Origin: Enterobacter asburiae
GTDB lineage: Bacteria; Pseudomonadota; Gammaproteobacteria; Enterobacterales; Enterobacteriaceae
Length of the DNA stretch: 64,000 nt
Direction of reading: 5' to 3'
Assembly: GCA_011754535.1 (NCBI GenBank)
Contig: JAAQVN010000001.1
Span: 4,588,001 to 4,652,000 of the forward strand
The notes under the pieces are model-generated. The model was not told where the DNA came from, did not search any database, and saw only the letters and a list, made by a program, of their open reading frames with translations. The translations under genes and the position numbers were made by a program. Positions 35,952-46,161 of this stretch are shown one piece after another; position 1 is the stretch's first letter, and the number at the start of each line of letters is the position of its first letter.

Positions 35952-36758
35952 ATGACTGAAAAAACCGGTTTTGCACCTGCTGCGGCCCCACATGCATCAA
36001 CCATCGTGTCGACGCCAGAAGCGGCAATTACCGCGGGTGAGACCTCCATTCCCTCGCAGGGGGAGAATATGCCTGCTTATCACGCACGGCCAAAATCGGC
36101 AGACGGCCCGCTGCCCATCGTGATTGTGATTCAGGAGATATTTGGTGTTCACGAACACATTCGCGACCTCTGCCGCCGGCTGGCGCTGGAAGGGTATCTG
36201 GCCGTTGCGCCAGAGCTCTACTTCCGTCAGGGCGATCCGAACGACTACAGCGATATTCCAACATTGCTCAGCAACCTGGTCAGCAAAGTCCCGGACGCGC
36301 AGGTGCTGGCCGATCTCGATCACGTCGCCAGCTGGGCGGCGCGCAACGGCGGCGATCCGCATCGTCTGCTGGTCACCGGTTTCTGCTGGGGCGGACGCAT
36401 TAGCTGGCTGTATGCCGCGCATAACCCGCAGCTCAAAGCCGCTGTCGCCTGGTACGGCAAACTGGTGGGTGAAAAAACGCTGAATTCACCGAAACATCCC
36501 GTGGATATCGCCACCGAGTTAAATGCCCCCGTGTTAGGGCTTTACGGTGGACAGGACACCGGTATTTCGCTGGATTCGGTAGAGACCATGCGCCATGCGC
36601 TCCGTGCGGCCAATGCGAAGGCGGAGATCGTGGTGTATCCGGATGCCGGGCATGCGTTTAACGCGGATTATCGTCCGAGCTATCACGCTGAATCGGCTAA
36701 AGATGGCTGGCAGCGGATGCTGGCGTGGTTTAGCCAGTACGGCGGTAAGAAGGCGTAA
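35952..36758 (+). CDS. ysgA: YsgA, dienelactone hydrolase-family protein
   Basis: This is an alpha/beta-hydrolase of 268 residues. The nucleophile is Cys in GFCWGGRI (about 141), with Asp in GGQDTGI and His in DAGHAFNAD completing the triad. Family members hydrolyse dienelactones, but the substrate of the enterobacterial protein is unknown. The N-terminus contains a Pro/Ala/Thr-rich stretch before the fold starts and has no clear signal peptide. It is divergent from udp and convergent with metE. Confidence 0.85.
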   Translation: MTEKTGFAPAAAPHASTIVSTPEAAITAGETSIPSQGENMPAYHARPKSADGPLPIVIVIQEIFGVHEHIRDLCRRLALEGYLAVAPELYFRQGDPNDYSDIPTLLSNLVSKVPDAQVLADLDHVASWAARNGGDPHRLLVTGFCWGGRISWLYAAHNPQLKAAVAWYGKLVGEKTLNSPKHPVDIATELNAPVLGLYGGQDTGISLDSVETMRHALRAANAKAEIVVYPDAGHAFNADYRPSYHAESAKDGWQRMLAWFSQYGGKKA

Positions 36759-36761
36759 TAA

Positions 36762-36796
36762 CAAAAAAGCCCGGTGGCGGCTACGCCTTACCGGGC
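36762..36796 (-). terminator. metE terminator made of a REP palindrome
   Basis: On the minus strand GCCCGGT-aaggcgtagccgcc-ACCGGGC is followed by TTTTTTGTT, 10 bases after the metE stop. The same 28-base palindrome occurs at 56087-56114, so it is a dispersed REP element acting as a terminator here. Confidence 0.8.
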
Positions 36797-36806
36797 AATC
36801 CAGCAC

Positions 36807-39068
36807 CTACGCCTGACGCAAATTCTGCGCCGCCTTCACCATGTTGGCGAGCGCCGCGCGCGTCTCTGGCCAGCCGCGAGTTTTCAGTCCGCAGTCCGGG
36901 TTCACCCACAGGCGCTTTGCAGGAATGCGCTGGGCCGCTTTTTTCAGCAGGGCTTCAATCCACTCCACGCTCGGGACGTTCGGAGAATGAATGTCGTACA
37001 CGCCCGGCCCGATTTCATTCGGATAGTCGAACTCTTCAAACGACTCCAGCAGCTCCATGTCTGAACGCGAGGTCTCGATGGTGATCACGTCAGCATCCAG
37101 CGCGGCAATCGAATCCATGATGTCGTTAAATTCGCAGTAACACATGTGGGTGTGGATCTGGGTATCGTCCTTAGCCACCGCAGCGTTGATGCGGAACGCT
37201 TCCACGCCCCACTGCAGGTAAGCATCCCAGTCGCTGCGGCGCAGCGGTAAACCCTCGCGCAGCGCCGGCTCGTCAATCTGGATGATGCCAATCCCCGCCG
37301 CTTCCAGATCCGCCACTTCATCACGCAGCGCCAGCGCAATCTGTTTGGCAATGGTCTCGCGGGTCACGTCTTCACGCGGGAACGACCAGCAGAGAATGGT
37401 AACCGGGCCGGTGAGCATGCCTTTTACCGGCTTGTCGGTCAGGGACTGCGCGTATTTCGCCCACTCAACCGTGATCGGTTCCGGACGGCTGACGTCACCG
37501 ATAACCACCGGCGGCTTCACGCAGCGGGAGCCGTAGCTCTGCACCCAGCCGTTTTGGGTAAAGACGAAGCCGTCCAGGTGTTCACCGAAGTATTCCACCA
37601 TATCGTTACGCTCGGCTTCGCCGTGCACCAGCACGTCCAGCCCCAGGCGCTCCTGCTCGATAATCGCCTGCTTGATGTGTTCCGCGATGCCGGTGCGGTA
37701 GTGGTTCGCATCCAGATTGCCCTTTTTGAAGTCCAGACGCAGGCCGCGGATCTCCGTAGTCTGTGGGAAGGAGCCGATCGTCGTGGTCGGCCACGCGGGA
37801 AGGTTGAAGCGGGCGCGCTGGGCTTCGGCACGTACCTCATACGGGCTCTGGCGCTGGCTATCCTGGGCGGTGATGGCCGCCAGACGTTTTTCCACCGCCG
37901 GGTTGTGCACGCGGGACGAGTGACGACGCGCCTGGATCGGAGCGCTCCAGTCGGTGATCGCCGCCGTGTCGCCGCTGTTCAGCGCGTCGCGCAGCAGTGT
38001 TAGCTCTTCGCATTTTTGCAGGGCGAAGGCAAACCAGCTTTTCACTTCAGGGTCGAGGCGGGTCTCCACGCTGAGATCGATTGGGCTGTGCAGCAGCGAG
38101 CAAGAGGATGCAACCCACAGCTCACGTTTGCCGACGATGTCTTTAATCTGTGCGTATTTTTCGGTCAGATCGGCGCGCCAGACGTTACGGCCGTTGACCA
38201 GACCGGCGGAGAGCAGCCAGTCTGCGGGCAGACGCTTGTGCAGTTCCACCACATCGTCCTTACCGTGAACCAGGTCAACGTGAAGGCCCTGAACCGGCAG
38301 CGCGGTAATGGTCTTCAGGTTCGGCGTCACGCCTTCGAAATAGGTCGTGAGCAGGAGTTTTACCTGTCCGGCGAGCGCGTCATACGCCGGTTTGAAGGCA
38401 TCGAGCCAAACCTGGGGAAGCTCCAGCACCAGCGCAGGCTCGTCGATTTGCACCCACTGGATACCGCGCTTGCCCAGCTCAATCAGCACCTGCTTATAGA
38501 CCGGAAGAATATCGTTCAGCAGGCTGAGGCGGTCAAACTGCTCGCCCTTCACTTTACCCAGCCACAGGTAGGTTACCGGCCCCAGCAATACGGGCTTCAC
38601 CTGGTGTCCCAGCGCCAGCGCTTCATCCACCTCCTCCAGAAGCTGCGTCCAGGTCAGCTTAAACTGCTGGCCTTTGACGAACTCCGGCACCATATAGTGA
38701 TAGTTGGTATTAAACCACTTGGTCATTTCCGCCGCTGCCGCTGGCTCACCCGTTGGTGCGCGGCCACGGCCGATGCGAAACAGGGTATCAATATCCACCG
38801 ATCCATCTTTGTTCTGATGACGAGCCGGTACGTTGCCAAGCAGCAGGCTGGTCGTCAGAACATGGTCGTACCAGGCGAAGTCGCCCACCGGCAGCAGGTC
38901 AATGCCCGCCTGTTTTTGCTGATCCCAGTGGCGGGCGCGCAGCTCCCGCCCCACCGCCAGTAGTTCTTCACGGGAGGCGTTGCCCGCCCAGTAGCTTTCT
39001 TGCGCTTTTTTCAGCTCGCGACGCAGGCCAACGCGAGGGAAACCGAGAGTGTGATTGCGGATTGTCAT
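36807..39068 (-). CDS. metE: MetE, cobalamin-independent methionine synthase
   Basis: MetE transfers the methyl group of 5-methyltetrahydropteroyl-triglutamate to homocysteine using zinc. It has 753 residues, two barrel domains. The start [14 protein letters not shown] is typical. Zinc ligands lie in [12 protein letters not shown] (about 640) and DCGLKTRG (about 726). It is divergent from metR, which activates it with homocysteine as co-inducer in E. coli, and met boxes lie between the two. Confidence 0.98.
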   Translation of the reverse strand: MTIRNHTLGFPRVGLRRELKKAQESYWAGNASREELLAVGRELRARHWDQQKQAGIDLLPVGDFAWYDHVLTTSLLLGNVPARHQNKDGSVDIDTLFRIGRGRAPTGEPAAAAEMTKWFNTNYHYMVPEFVKGQQFKLTWTQLLEEVDEALALGHQVKPVLLGPVTYLWLGKVKGEQFDRLSLLNDILPVYKQVLIELGKRGIQWVQIDEPALVLELPQVWLDAFKPAYDALAGQVKLLLTTYFEGVTPNLKTITALPVQGLHVDLVHGKDDVVELHKRLPADWLLSAGLVNGRNVWRADLTEKYAQIKDIVGKRELWVASSCSLLHSPIDLSVETRLDPEVKSWFAFALQKCEELTLLRDALNSGDTAAITDWSAPIQARRHSSRVHNPAVEKRLAAITAQDSQRQSPYEVRAEAQRARFNLPAWPTTTIGSFPQTTEIRGLRLDFKKGNLDANHYRTGIAEHIKQAIIEQERLGLDVLVHGEAERNDMVEYFGEHLDGFVFTQNGWVQSYGSRCVKPPVVIGDVSRPEPITVEWAKYAQSLTDKPVKGMLTGPVTILCWSFPREDVTRETIAKQIALALRDEVADLEAAGIGIIQIDEPALREGLPLRRSDWDAYLQWGVEAFRINAAVAKDDTQIHTHMCYCEFNDIMDSIAALDADVITIETSRSDMELLESFEEFDYPNEIGPGVYDIHSPNVPSVEWIEALLKKAAQRIPAKRLWVNPDCGLKTRGWPETRAALANMVKAAQNLRQA

Positions 39069-39096
39069 GGTGAGCCCCTTGTGAAATTCGTTATTT

Positions 39097-39112
39097 AGAC
39101 GTCCAGATGTTT
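39097..39112. promoter_or_regulatory. Tandem met boxes (MetJ operator)
   Basis: AGACGTCC followed directly by AGATGTTT gives two adjacent 8-base units resembling the consensus AGACGTCT. They lie in the 115-bp metE-metR gap, 29 bases upstream of metE, where MetJ with SAM would repress. I could not place the MetR site with confidence. Confidence 0.75.
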
Positions 39113-39183
39113 ACACTTCTATAATTGGCAGGTACTGTATATTCCTCAAGCGCAAAATGTTCATGGCGGAGTGAAGGACTTTC

Positions 39184-40137
39184 ATGATCGAGATTAAACA
39201 CCTGAAAACGCTACAAGCGTTGCGGAACTGCGGTTCGCTCGCGGCGGCGGCGGCCACGCTGCACCAGACCCAGTCCGCCCTTTCTCACCAGTTCAGCGAT
39301 CTGGAACAACGCCTCGGATTTCGTCTTTTTGTGCGTAAGAGCCAGCCCCTGCGCTTTACGCCGCAGGGTGAAATTCTTCTTCAGCTGGCGAATCAGGTGC
39401 TGCCGCAGATCGCCAGCGCGCTGCAGGCGTGTAACGAGCCGCAGCAGACCAAACTGCGCATCGCCATTGAGTGCCACAGCTGTATTCAGTGGCTGACCCC
39501 CGCGCTTGAAAACTTTCGCCAGAAGTGGCCGCAGGTGGAGATGGACTTTAAATCCGGCGTGACGTTCGACCCGCAGCCTTCGCTCCAGCAGGGCGAACTG
39601 GATCTGGTGATGACGTCCGACATCCTGCCGCGCAGCGGCCTGCATTATTCACCGATGTTCGATTATGAAGTGCGCCTGGTGCTGGCGCCGGACCATCCGC
39701 TGGCGGCCAAAACGCGCATCACGCCGGAAGACCTGGCGACGGAAACGCTGCTAATTTATCCGGTCCAGCGCAGTCGTCTGGATATCTGGCGCCATTTCCT
39801 GCAGCCAGCAGGCATTAGCCCGCAGCTGAAAAGCGTGGATAACACCCTGCTGTTGATTCAGATGGTGGCGGCCAGCATGGGGATTGCGGCGCTGCCGCAC
39901 TGGGTGGTGGAGAGTTTTGAACGCCAGGGTCTGGTGGTCACCAAAACCCTGGGAGAAGGACTGTGGAGCCGGCTGTACGCCGCCGTGCGCGACGGAGAGC
40001 AGCGTCAGCCCGTTACGGAAGCGTTTATTCGCTCAGCGCGGAACCACGCGTGCGACCACCTTCCGTTTGTGCGGAGCGCGGAGCAACCCAGCGGCGATGG
40101 ACCCACAGCGAAGCCAGGATCACCGCTCCCCCAATAA
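39184..40137 (+). CDS. metR: MetR, LysR-type activator of methionine genes
   Basis: MetR activates metE, metH, metA and glyA with homocysteine as co-effector. It has 317 residues: winged helix-turn-helix at about 1-60 ([26 protein letters not shown]) and a periplasmic-binding-like effector domain after it. Its C-terminal 37 codons overlap, on the opposite strand, the end of the next gene. Confidence 0.97.
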   Translation: MIEIKHLKTLQALRNCGSLAAAAATLHQTQSALSHQFSDLEQRLGFRLFVRKSQPLRFTPQGEILLQLANQVLPQIASALQACNEPQQTKLRIAIECHSCIQWLTPALENFRQKWPQVEMDFKSGVTFDPQPSLQQGELDLVMTSDILPRSGLHYSPMFDYEVRLVLAPDHPLAAKTRITPEDLATETLLIYPVQRSRLDIWRHFLQPAGISPQLKSVDNTLLLIQMVAASMGIAALPHWVVESFERQGLVVTKTLGEGLWSRLYAAVRDGEQRQPVTEAFIRSARNHACDHLPFVRSAEQPSGDGPTAKPGSPLPQ

Positions 40138-40924
40138 GGAAGCTCGGCCAGTGCGGCTGTTCCTGCCAGATGGCGAGGTTCACCAGCAGCCCCGCTGGCA
40201 CATGCACGTTGTTCATGATCCCCAGCGTCCCGGCGTCGACCTGCGTAGCGCCGTAGTTCCACATGAAGTACCCCAACCCTGACGCCACCACGCCCAGCCA
40301 GACCAGAACGCTCCACTGCACGGTGGTGGTCGGCAGCTTTTGCGGGTTACCGAGCAGAAACCACGCCGCCACTGCGACAATCGCCGCACCCATATAGAAC
40401 CACGCAAACGCGTTGTGCTGCGGCATAGGGCGGGTTTCCATCAGGCGTTTGTAGCCTACCATGCCGATAGCAAAGCTGATATTGGCGAGCTGGACGAACA
40501 TCAGCCCGGTCCAGAAGTGATCGCTTACTTTGTCATAGCGAATTATCGCCGCCCCGACCACCGCCAGCGCGGCGCTCAGCAGGTATCCCCAGCGCAGACG
40601 GCGTCTGCTGAGCAGGTCGTAAATCAGCGTGATATAGAGCGGCGTCAGCACGGTAAAGAGCAGGAATTCAGAGACGGACAAGTAGACGTAAGCCCGGAAG
40701 CTAAACAGATACATGATGCCGAGCTGCATCGCGCCCACCAGCATGTAGAGCAGAATGGTTTTCAGCGATTGCCCGCGCGTGCGCAGGAATGGCAGGAACA
40801 CCAGCGCCGCCAGCCCCACGCGCATCAGCACCGAGAAGTAGCTGTCGACCGAACCGGCAAGGTATTCGCCAATCAGGCTAAAGGAGAAGGCCCACAGGAT
40901 AGTGGTGATAATGAGTAGCGCCAC
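40025..40924 (-). CDS. bioP: BioP (YigM), biotin transporter of the EamA family
   Basis: YigM is the E. coli high-affinity biotin importer, a DMT-superfamily permease. This copy has 299 residues, the same as E. coli, with about ten membrane helices in two EamA repeats and a basic C-terminal tail. Translation starts at GTG (GTG GCG CTA CTC). It overlaps metR by 113 bases tail to tail. birA in this window encodes the biotin sensor and ligase. Confidence 0.9.
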   Translation of the reverse strand: MALLIITTILWAFSFSLIGEYLAGSVDSYFSVLMRVGLAALVFLPFLRTRGQSLKTILLYMLVGAMQLGIMYLFSFRAYVYLSVSEFLLFTVLTPLYITLIYDLLSRRRLRWGYLLSAALAVVGAAIIRYDKVSDHFWTGLMFVQLANISFAIGMVGYKRLMETRPMPQHNAFAWFYMGAAIVAVAAWFLLGNPQKLPTTTVQWSVLVWLGVVASGLGYFMWNYGATQVDAGTLGIMNNVHVPAGLLVNLAIWQEQPHWPSFLIGGAVILASLWVHRRWVAPRSAQTEGGRTRGSALSE

Positions 40925-41006
40925 AATGCTTGTCTCTCAGAAAGAAGGAGAGGCATTGTAGCGAACTCTTTAGTTGACAACTGAGCAATAAACAACCGAA
41001 TGAAGA

Positions 41007-41807
41007 TTATTCAAGGAACAGCTTGCGCAGATACTTCGGTACCGCGTTGTCTGCGTTGGTGCCGATCACTTCCAGCTCCGGGTGCAAATCTTTCAGACGC
41101 TGGTGTGCGTTTTCCATAATGCAGCCCTTGCCTGCCATCGAAAGCATCTCGGCGTCGTTCATGCCGTCGCCGAAGGCGATACAGTCCTTCAGCTCAAAGC
41201 CCAGTCGTTTCGCGACGGCTTCGAGCGCGTGGCCTTTAGAGACGCCCCCGGCCATTACTTCCAGACAGGTCACGGTGGAGAAGCTCACGTTGACACGATC
41301 GCCCCAGCGGGCGTTGATCGCCTGTTCCAGCGGCAGCAGCTCTTCGTGGCTGTCGCAGGTGAAGAACACCTTGCTGATCCCCTCTGGATCCAGCAAACCC
41401 GGCTCATAAAGGGAGTAGTTGAATACCGCTTCCCTGAAGAAACGCATTTCATCCGGGCGGTGGCGATTCATGAACCATTCGTCGTCGCGGTAAACGTTAG
41501 TGACGATAGCCGGGTTGTTATGCACCACGCCGAACAGATCGGCGGCAATATCGCGATCCAGGTTGTGCGTAAAGATCAGGTTGCCGTCGGTATCATGCAC
41601 GCGCGCACCGTTGGAGGTGATCATGTACGACTTGATCTCAAGGTTATCGCGGATCTGCCCCACGTCCACGTGGTGGCGGCCGGTGGCAAACACAAAGTTC
41701 ACGCCACGGGCGGTCAGAAGCTTTAAGGTCTCTTTCGCGTAAGGCGACAGGGTGTGGTCGGGGGAAAGCAGTGTGCCATCTAAATCAGATGCAACAACCT
41801 GGTACAT
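41007..41807 (-). CDS. yigL: YigL, HAD-family sugar-phosphate/pyridoxal phosphatase
   Basis: This Cof-type HAD phosphatase has 266 residues and acts in E. coli and Salmonella on sugar phosphates (and PLP). HAD motif I is DLDGTLL (residues 8-14), with TGRH and GDGMNDAEML as later motifs. The in-frame extension of 71 codons upstream is the end of pldB and is rejected; the ATG at 41807 gives MYQVVASDLDG. In Salmonella the sRNA SgrS stabilises a pldB-yigL transcript, and this gene pair is conserved here. Confidence 0.95.
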   Translation of the reverse strand: MYQVVASDLDGTLLSPDHTLSPYAKETLKLLTARGVNFVFATGRHHVDVGQIRDNLEIKSYMITSNGARVHDTDGNLIFTHNLDRDIAADLFGVVHNNPAIVTNVYRDDEWFMNRHRPDEMRFFREAVFNYSLYEPGLLDPEGISKVFFTCDSHEELLPLEQAINARWGDRVNVSFSTVTCLEVMAGGVSKGHALEAVAKRLGFELKDCIAFGDGMNDAEMLSMAGKGCIMENAHQRLKDLHPELEVIGTNADNAVPKYLRKLFLE

Positions 41808-41838
41808 AGGGATTTCAACCTCTGGTGGAAAACAATAA

Positions 41839-42831
41839 TCAATTATGCCTGTTGAAAAATTCAACAATGGCGTTAAGCGCGACTGAGCGCATAGCGTCCT
41901 TTTCAAAAAGGATCTCATGGAACGCGCCGTTGATGACCAGCGGTTTACCCCCTTCGCAGGGGTGCCCCGCCGCAACGCGCAGTTCACAATAGCGGTCATG
42001 CATGCGGTTATCCACCACACGCTCTTCTTCCGCCTGAATCAGAAGCGTCGGCGTGTCATCATCGCCTACGCCCGCCAGCACCTGCTCACCAGCCAGAATA
42101 CCCTCCCGCACCCAGTGCCAGGTCGGGCCGCCGACGCGCAAGCGCGGTTCATCGGCATAAAAGCGCAGGTTGCGGCGATAGCGCTGCCGACTGTGGGTCA
42201 AGACGTTGATGGCGAACGGCAATGCGCGCCAGCGTCCGGTTCCGATGGCATAGCCTTCACGAATGCGCTGATGGCCCTCAGCCCAGTCGAGTAGATGGCG
42301 CACCATCCAGTCAGGGAAGCGAATAACGATACCGTACATCGGCGCGGTAAGCGCAATGGCGTCGCACTGGTGCTCATACCGCTGCAAAAACAGCGTCGAA
42401 ATGGCACCGCCCATGGAGTGCGCAAGGATATACCGCTTGCGCCAGGGGCCGGGCTGCAATTCCTGCTGCCAGAATGCGGCAAAATCGTCGACGTAATCGC
42501 TGAAGCGATCCACGTGCCCACGGTGCGTGTCGGGCAGCATACGCCCGGACAGCCCCTGCCCACGGTGGTCGATGATCAGCACATCAAAACCCATATGGAC
42601 CAGATCGTAGGCCAGTTCGGCATATTTAACGTAGCTTTCGATACGCCCAGGGCAGACCACGATCACCCGGTCATTTTTTTCATTGCGGAAACGAACGAAG
42701 CGCACCGGGATGCCCCCGACGCCGGTAAACTCGTCTTCCTCGCGCTGCCGCCAGAAATCGGTCAGCGGCCCCATTGAGAAAGCAGCAAATGCGTTTTCTC
42801 GTGTTTCCCAGTCCTTTTTCTGCTGAAACAT
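41839..42831 (-). CDS. pldB: PldB, inner-membrane lysophospholipase L2
   Basis: PldB hydrolyses lysophospholipids. It has 330 residues with an alpha/beta-hydrolase fold; the nucleophile Ser is in AHSMGGA (about 135) and His in GAFHEI near the C-terminus. It ends FFNRHN, about ten residues before the E. coli end. The ATG at 42831 (MFQQKKDW) was chosen over a start 37 codons upstream. It lies 31 bases upstream of yigL in one transcript. Confidence 0.94.
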   Translation of the reverse strand: MFQQKKDWETRENAFAAFSMGPLTDFWRQREEDEFTGVGGIPVRFVRFRNEKNDRVIVVCPGRIESYVKYAELAYDLVHMGFDVLIIDHRGQGLSGRMLPDTHRGHVDRFSDYVDDFAAFWQQELQPGPWRKRYILAHSMGGAISTLFLQRYEHQCDAIALTAPMYGIVIRFPDWMVRHLLDWAEGHQRIREGYAIGTGRWRALPFAINVLTHSRQRYRRNLRFYADEPRLRVGGPTWHWVREGILAGEQVLAGVGDDDTPTLLIQAEEERVVDNRMHDRYCELRVAAGHPCEGGKPLVINGAFHEILFEKDAMRSVALNAIVEFFNRHN

Positions 42832-42942
42832 TGGGTTTCCACTCACGTAATCCAGGGAATATCGTTTTTTTTCGTCACTGGTCACAAAATGACTCAACAA
42901 TAGCGTATTGTGGCATAAAAATAGACGGTTCGGGAGTTTCAA

Positions 42943-43563
42943 ATGACCTTCGAGTGGTGGTTCGCCTATCTGCTGACATCCATAATCCTCAGCCTTTCAC
43001 CCGGCTCTGGCGCCATTAACACCATGACCACCTCCATCAACCACGGCTATCGCGGTGCGGCGGCGTCGATTGCCGGTTTGCAGACCGGGCTGGGCATTCA
43101 TATTGTGCTGGTCGGGATTGGTCTGGGGACCCTGTTCTCCCGCTCCGTGCTGGCCTTTGAAGTGCTGAAATGGGCCGGGGCAGCGTATCTGATTTGGCTC
43201 GGTATCCAACAGTGGCGTGCGGCAGGCTCCATTAACCTGAATACGCTCGCTCAGACGCAAAACCGCGGCCATCTGTTTAAGCGCGCGGTGTTCGTTAACC
43301 TGACCAACCCGAAGAGCATCGTTTTCCTCGCCGCCCTGTTTCCGCAGTTTATCGTGCCGCATCAGCCCCAGGTGATGCAGTACGTGGTGCTGGGTGCGAC
43401 CACGATTATTGTCGATATCATCGTGATGATTGGTTACGCGACGCTGGCGCAGCGAATTGCGGCGTGGATTAAAGGGCCTAAGCAGATGAAGGCCCTGAAT
43501 AAAGTTTTTGGCTCGCTGTTTATGCTGGTTGGCGCGCTGCTCGCGTCAGCGCGTCATGCTTAG
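42943..43563 (+). CDS. rhtB: RhtB, homoserine/homoserine-lactone exporter
   Basis: This LysE-superfamily exporter has 206 residues, about six membrane helices, and the family N-terminus with [17 protein letters not shown] is another conserved motif. In E. coli RhtB exports homoserine and its lactone. The ATG follows GGGAG by 6 bases. The stop overlaps the rhtC stop by 4 bases (convergent). Confidence 0.96.
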   Translation: MTFEWWFAYLLTSIILSLSPGSGAINTMTTSINHGYRGAAASIAGLQTGLGIHIVLVGIGLGTLFSRSVLAFEVLKWAGAAYLIWLGIQQWRAAGSINLNTLAQTQNRGHLFKRAVFVNLTNPKSIVFLAALFPQFIVPHQPQVMQYVVLGATTIIVDIIVMIGYATLAQRIAAWIKGPKQMKALNKVFGSLFMLVGALLASARHA

Positions 43564-44180
43564 CGAGAAATGATGAGATGAATGCCGAAGCCGGCGAACA
43601 GCGCGCCGGCGAAGCCGTCGATCCACTTCGCGATACGCTGGTAGCCGCGGCGCATCGCCGGTAAGGCGAACAGGCTGGCCACAATGGTAAACCAGGCAAA
43701 GGTTTCAACGACGATCAGTAGGAAGATGCCCCAGCGTGCGCCCGCGCCAACGCTATCGCCGACAAACAACGAGAACACGGAGCCGAAATAGATAATCGCT
43801 TTCGGGTTCGCCAGGTTGGTCAGCAGCCCTTTTACAAAGCTGCGTCCGCCCGTTGCCAGCTCTACTTTTGGTTCTTGCGGTTTTTGCTCTTCTTTCTTCA
43901 GCGCCCCGCGCAGCATCTGGTAGCCCATCCAGCACAGATACAGCCCGCCGCCAACCATAATGATGTTATGCAGCCAGGCCATCTTCGCCAGGATCAGGTT
44001 CAGACCGAGCAGCGCGACCGCCGCCCAGATCATAACGCCCATGGTGATACCGAGCACGCCCATCATCGCTTCTTTGCGGGAGCGGCTGACGGCCGTTTGC
44101 GACACGAAGAAAAAGTCAGGGCCGGGGCTCATCAGCGCAACGATGTGCACTAACGCCACGGTGAGAAATAGCATTAACAT
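43560..44180 (-). CDS. rhtC: RhtC, threonine exporter
   Basis: This paralogue of RhtB, also 206 residues, has the SPGPDFFFV motif (about 18-26) and [11 protein letters not shown]. In E. coli RhtC exports threonine. The pair faces tail to tail, so transcription through one overlaps the end of the other. Confidence 0.96.
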   Translation of the reverse strand: MLMLFLTVALVHIVALMSPGPDFFFVSQTAVSRSRKEAMMGVLGITMGVMIWAAVALLGLNLILAKMAWLHNIIMVGGGLYLCWMGYQMLRGALKKEEQKPQEPKVELATGGRSFVKGLLTNLANPKAIIYFGSVFSLFVGDSVGAGARWGIFLLIVVETFAWFTIVASLFALPAMRRGYQRIAKWIDGFAGALFAGFGIHLIISR

Positions 44181-44241
44181 AATTAGCTCGCGGGGAAATA
44201 ATTTAGTGAGTCATCATCCTGGCACTTTTTCGCCCGGCTGA

Positions 44242-46071
44242 CTACTCCTCATCATCACCATCAACGTGTGAACGGATGAGCGCCATAAACTCTTTACCAA
44301 AGCGCTCCAGCTTGCGCGTGCCGACGCCGTTGACGCTGAGCATTTCACTGGCGCTAAGCGGCATCTGCTCGGCCATCTCGATCAGCGTCGCGTCGTTGAA
44401 CACCACGTAAGGCGGGATGTTTTCTTCGTCGGCGATAGCCTTACGCAGCTTGCGCAATTTGGCGAACAGCTTGCGGTCGTAGTTACCGCCGTAGGATTTC
44501 TGCATCACGCGAGGCTTGAGGGCGACCACGCGCGGCACGGCGAGCTTGAGTTCAACATCACCGCGCAGTACCGGACGCGCCGCTTCGGTCAGCTGCAGGG
44601 CGGAGTGCTGGGCAATGTTCTGCGTGGCAAAGCCGAGGTGGATCAGCTGACGAATAATGCTGACCCAGTGTTCGTGGCTCTGGTCTTTACCGATGCCGTA
44701 AACCGGCAGCTTGTCGTGGCCCATGTCGCGGATACGCTGGTTATTGGCACCGCGCAGCACTTCTACCACGTAGCCCATCCCGAAGCGTTGATTCACGCGG
44801 TAAATGGTCGAGAGCGCTTTGCGCGCGTCCATCAGGCCATCGTACTGCTTCGGCGGATCGAGACAGATATCGCAGTTGCCGCACGGCTCCTGTCGCCCTT
44901 CACCAAAGTAGTTGAGCAGCACCAGACGGCGGCAGGTTTGCGCTTCAGCGAAGGCGCCCATCGCGTTGAGCTTGTGGCGCTCGATGTCCTGGAGCTGCCC
45001 CTGTGGCTTCTCTTCCAGACAGCGGCGCAGCCACGCCATATCGGCCGGATCGTAAAACAGCATCGCTTCCGCCGGCAGACCGTCACGCCCGGCGCGGCCG
45101 GTTTCCTGATAGTAGGATTCGATATTGCGGGGGATGTCGAAGTGCACCACAAAGCGCACGTTCGGCTTGTTGATGCCCATCCCAAATGCCACCGTCGCGA
45201 CGACGATTTGCAGGTCATCGCGCTGGAATTTCTCCTGCACGTCGGCGCGGATGTGGTTCTCTAACCCGGCATGGTAAGCAGCGGCGCTAAAGCCGCGGTT
45301 TTGCAGACGCGCGGCGGTGTCTTCCACCTTAGCACGGCTGTTGCAGTAGATGATGCCGGACTTGCCGCGCTGCTCCTGCACGTAGCGCAGGAGCTGATCC
45401 AGCGGCTTGAACTTTTCCATCAGCATATAGCGGATGTTAGGGCGGTCGAAGCTGCTGACCTGAATATACGGGTCGTTCAGCCCCAGCAGGCGAACGATAT
45501 CCAGACGCGTGGTGTCATCTGCCGTGGCGGTAAGCGCCATAAACGGCAGCTCGGGGAAGCGTTGACGTAGCTGGCCGAGAGCGGCGTATTCCGGGCGGAA
45601 ATCGTGTCCCCACTGGGAGATACAGTGCGCTTCATCGACCGCCAGCAGGACCGGGTTCCAGTGCGCCAGGTGATCGAGGAAGTTATCCAGCATCAGGCGC
45701 TCTGGCGCGATATACAGCAGGCGAATCTGCCCGGTGCGGCACCCGGCCATGACCTCTTGCTGCTGCTCGCGGGTTTGCGTCGAGTTCAGACAGGCCGCCG
45801 CCACGCCGTTGGCGAGCAGCTGGTCCACCTGGTCTTTCATCAGGGAAATGAGAGGCGATACCACGACCGTCAGGCCGTTCAGCACCAGCGCGGGCACCTG
45901 ATAGCAGAGAGATTTACCGCCGCCAGTCGGCATTACTACCAGACAGTCCCGGCCTTCCAGCACGGTTTCAATGATGGTTTCCTGGCCGGGGCGGAACTGC
46001 TGGTAGCCAAAGGTTTCATGCAAAACCTGTTTAGCCAGCGACTCCTGATTCAATACTTCCGCCTGCGCCAC
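44242..46071 (-). CDS. recQ: RecQ, 3'-5' DNA helicase
   Basis: RecQ unwinds DNA in the RecF pathway and suppresses illegitimate recombination. It has 609 residues. Walker A is TGGGKS (about 50-55), followed by DEAH, SFDRPNIRY and the arginine-finger region GRAGRDG. A zinc domain (CRRLVLLNYFGE..CGNCDIC) and a C-terminal HRDC domain follow. The start is the GTG at 46071; reading further upstream in frame passes through the pldA terminator. Confidence 0.96.
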   Translation of the reverse strand: MAQAEVLNQESLAKQVLHETFGYQQFRPGQETIIETVLEGRDCLVVMPTGGGKSLCYQVPALVLNGLTVVVSPLISLMKDQVDQLLANGVAAACLNSTQTREQQQEVMAGCRTGQIRLLYIAPERLMLDNFLDHLAHWNPVLLAVDEAHCISQWGHDFRPEYAALGQLRQRFPELPFMALTATADDTTRLDIVRLLGLNDPYIQVSSFDRPNIRYMLMEKFKPLDQLLRYVQEQRGKSGIIYCNSRAKVEDTAARLQNRGFSAAAYHAGLENHIRADVQEKFQRDDLQIVVATVAFGMGINKPNVRFVVHFDIPRNIESYYQETGRAGRDGLPAEAMLFYDPADMAWLRRCLEEKPQGQLQDIERHKLNAMGAFAEAQTCRRLVLLNYFGEGRQEPCGNCDICLDPPKQYDGLMDARKALSTIYRVNQRFGMGYVVEVLRGANNQRIRDMGHDKLPVYGIGKDQSHEHWVSIIRQLIHLGFATQNIAQHSALQLTEAARPVLRGDVELKLAVPRVVALKPRVMQKSYGGNYDRKLFAKLRKLRKAIADEENIPPYVVFNDATLIEMAEQMPLSASEMLSVNGVGTRKLERFGKEFMALIRSHVDGDDEE

Positions 46072-46087
46072 GTTAACCCCATTTGCG

Positions 46088-46119
46088 AAAAATAAAACAG
46101 GCGCTATTTTCAGCGCCTG
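46088..46119 (-). terminator. pldA terminator
   Basis: On the minus strand CAGGCGCT-GAAAAT-AGCGCCTG is followed by TTTTATTTTT. It is between pldA and recQ, 17 bases before the recQ GTG. Confidence 0.85.
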
Positions 46120-46161
46120 AGAGAGAAACTTCAACGTTTAACGCAAAAACATTCGAGCAGC

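Noticed and set aside
46072-46134. Longer recQ start with a signal-like N-terminus
   Set aside because: The extension crosses the pldA terminator; the GTG at 46071 gives the standard 609 residues.
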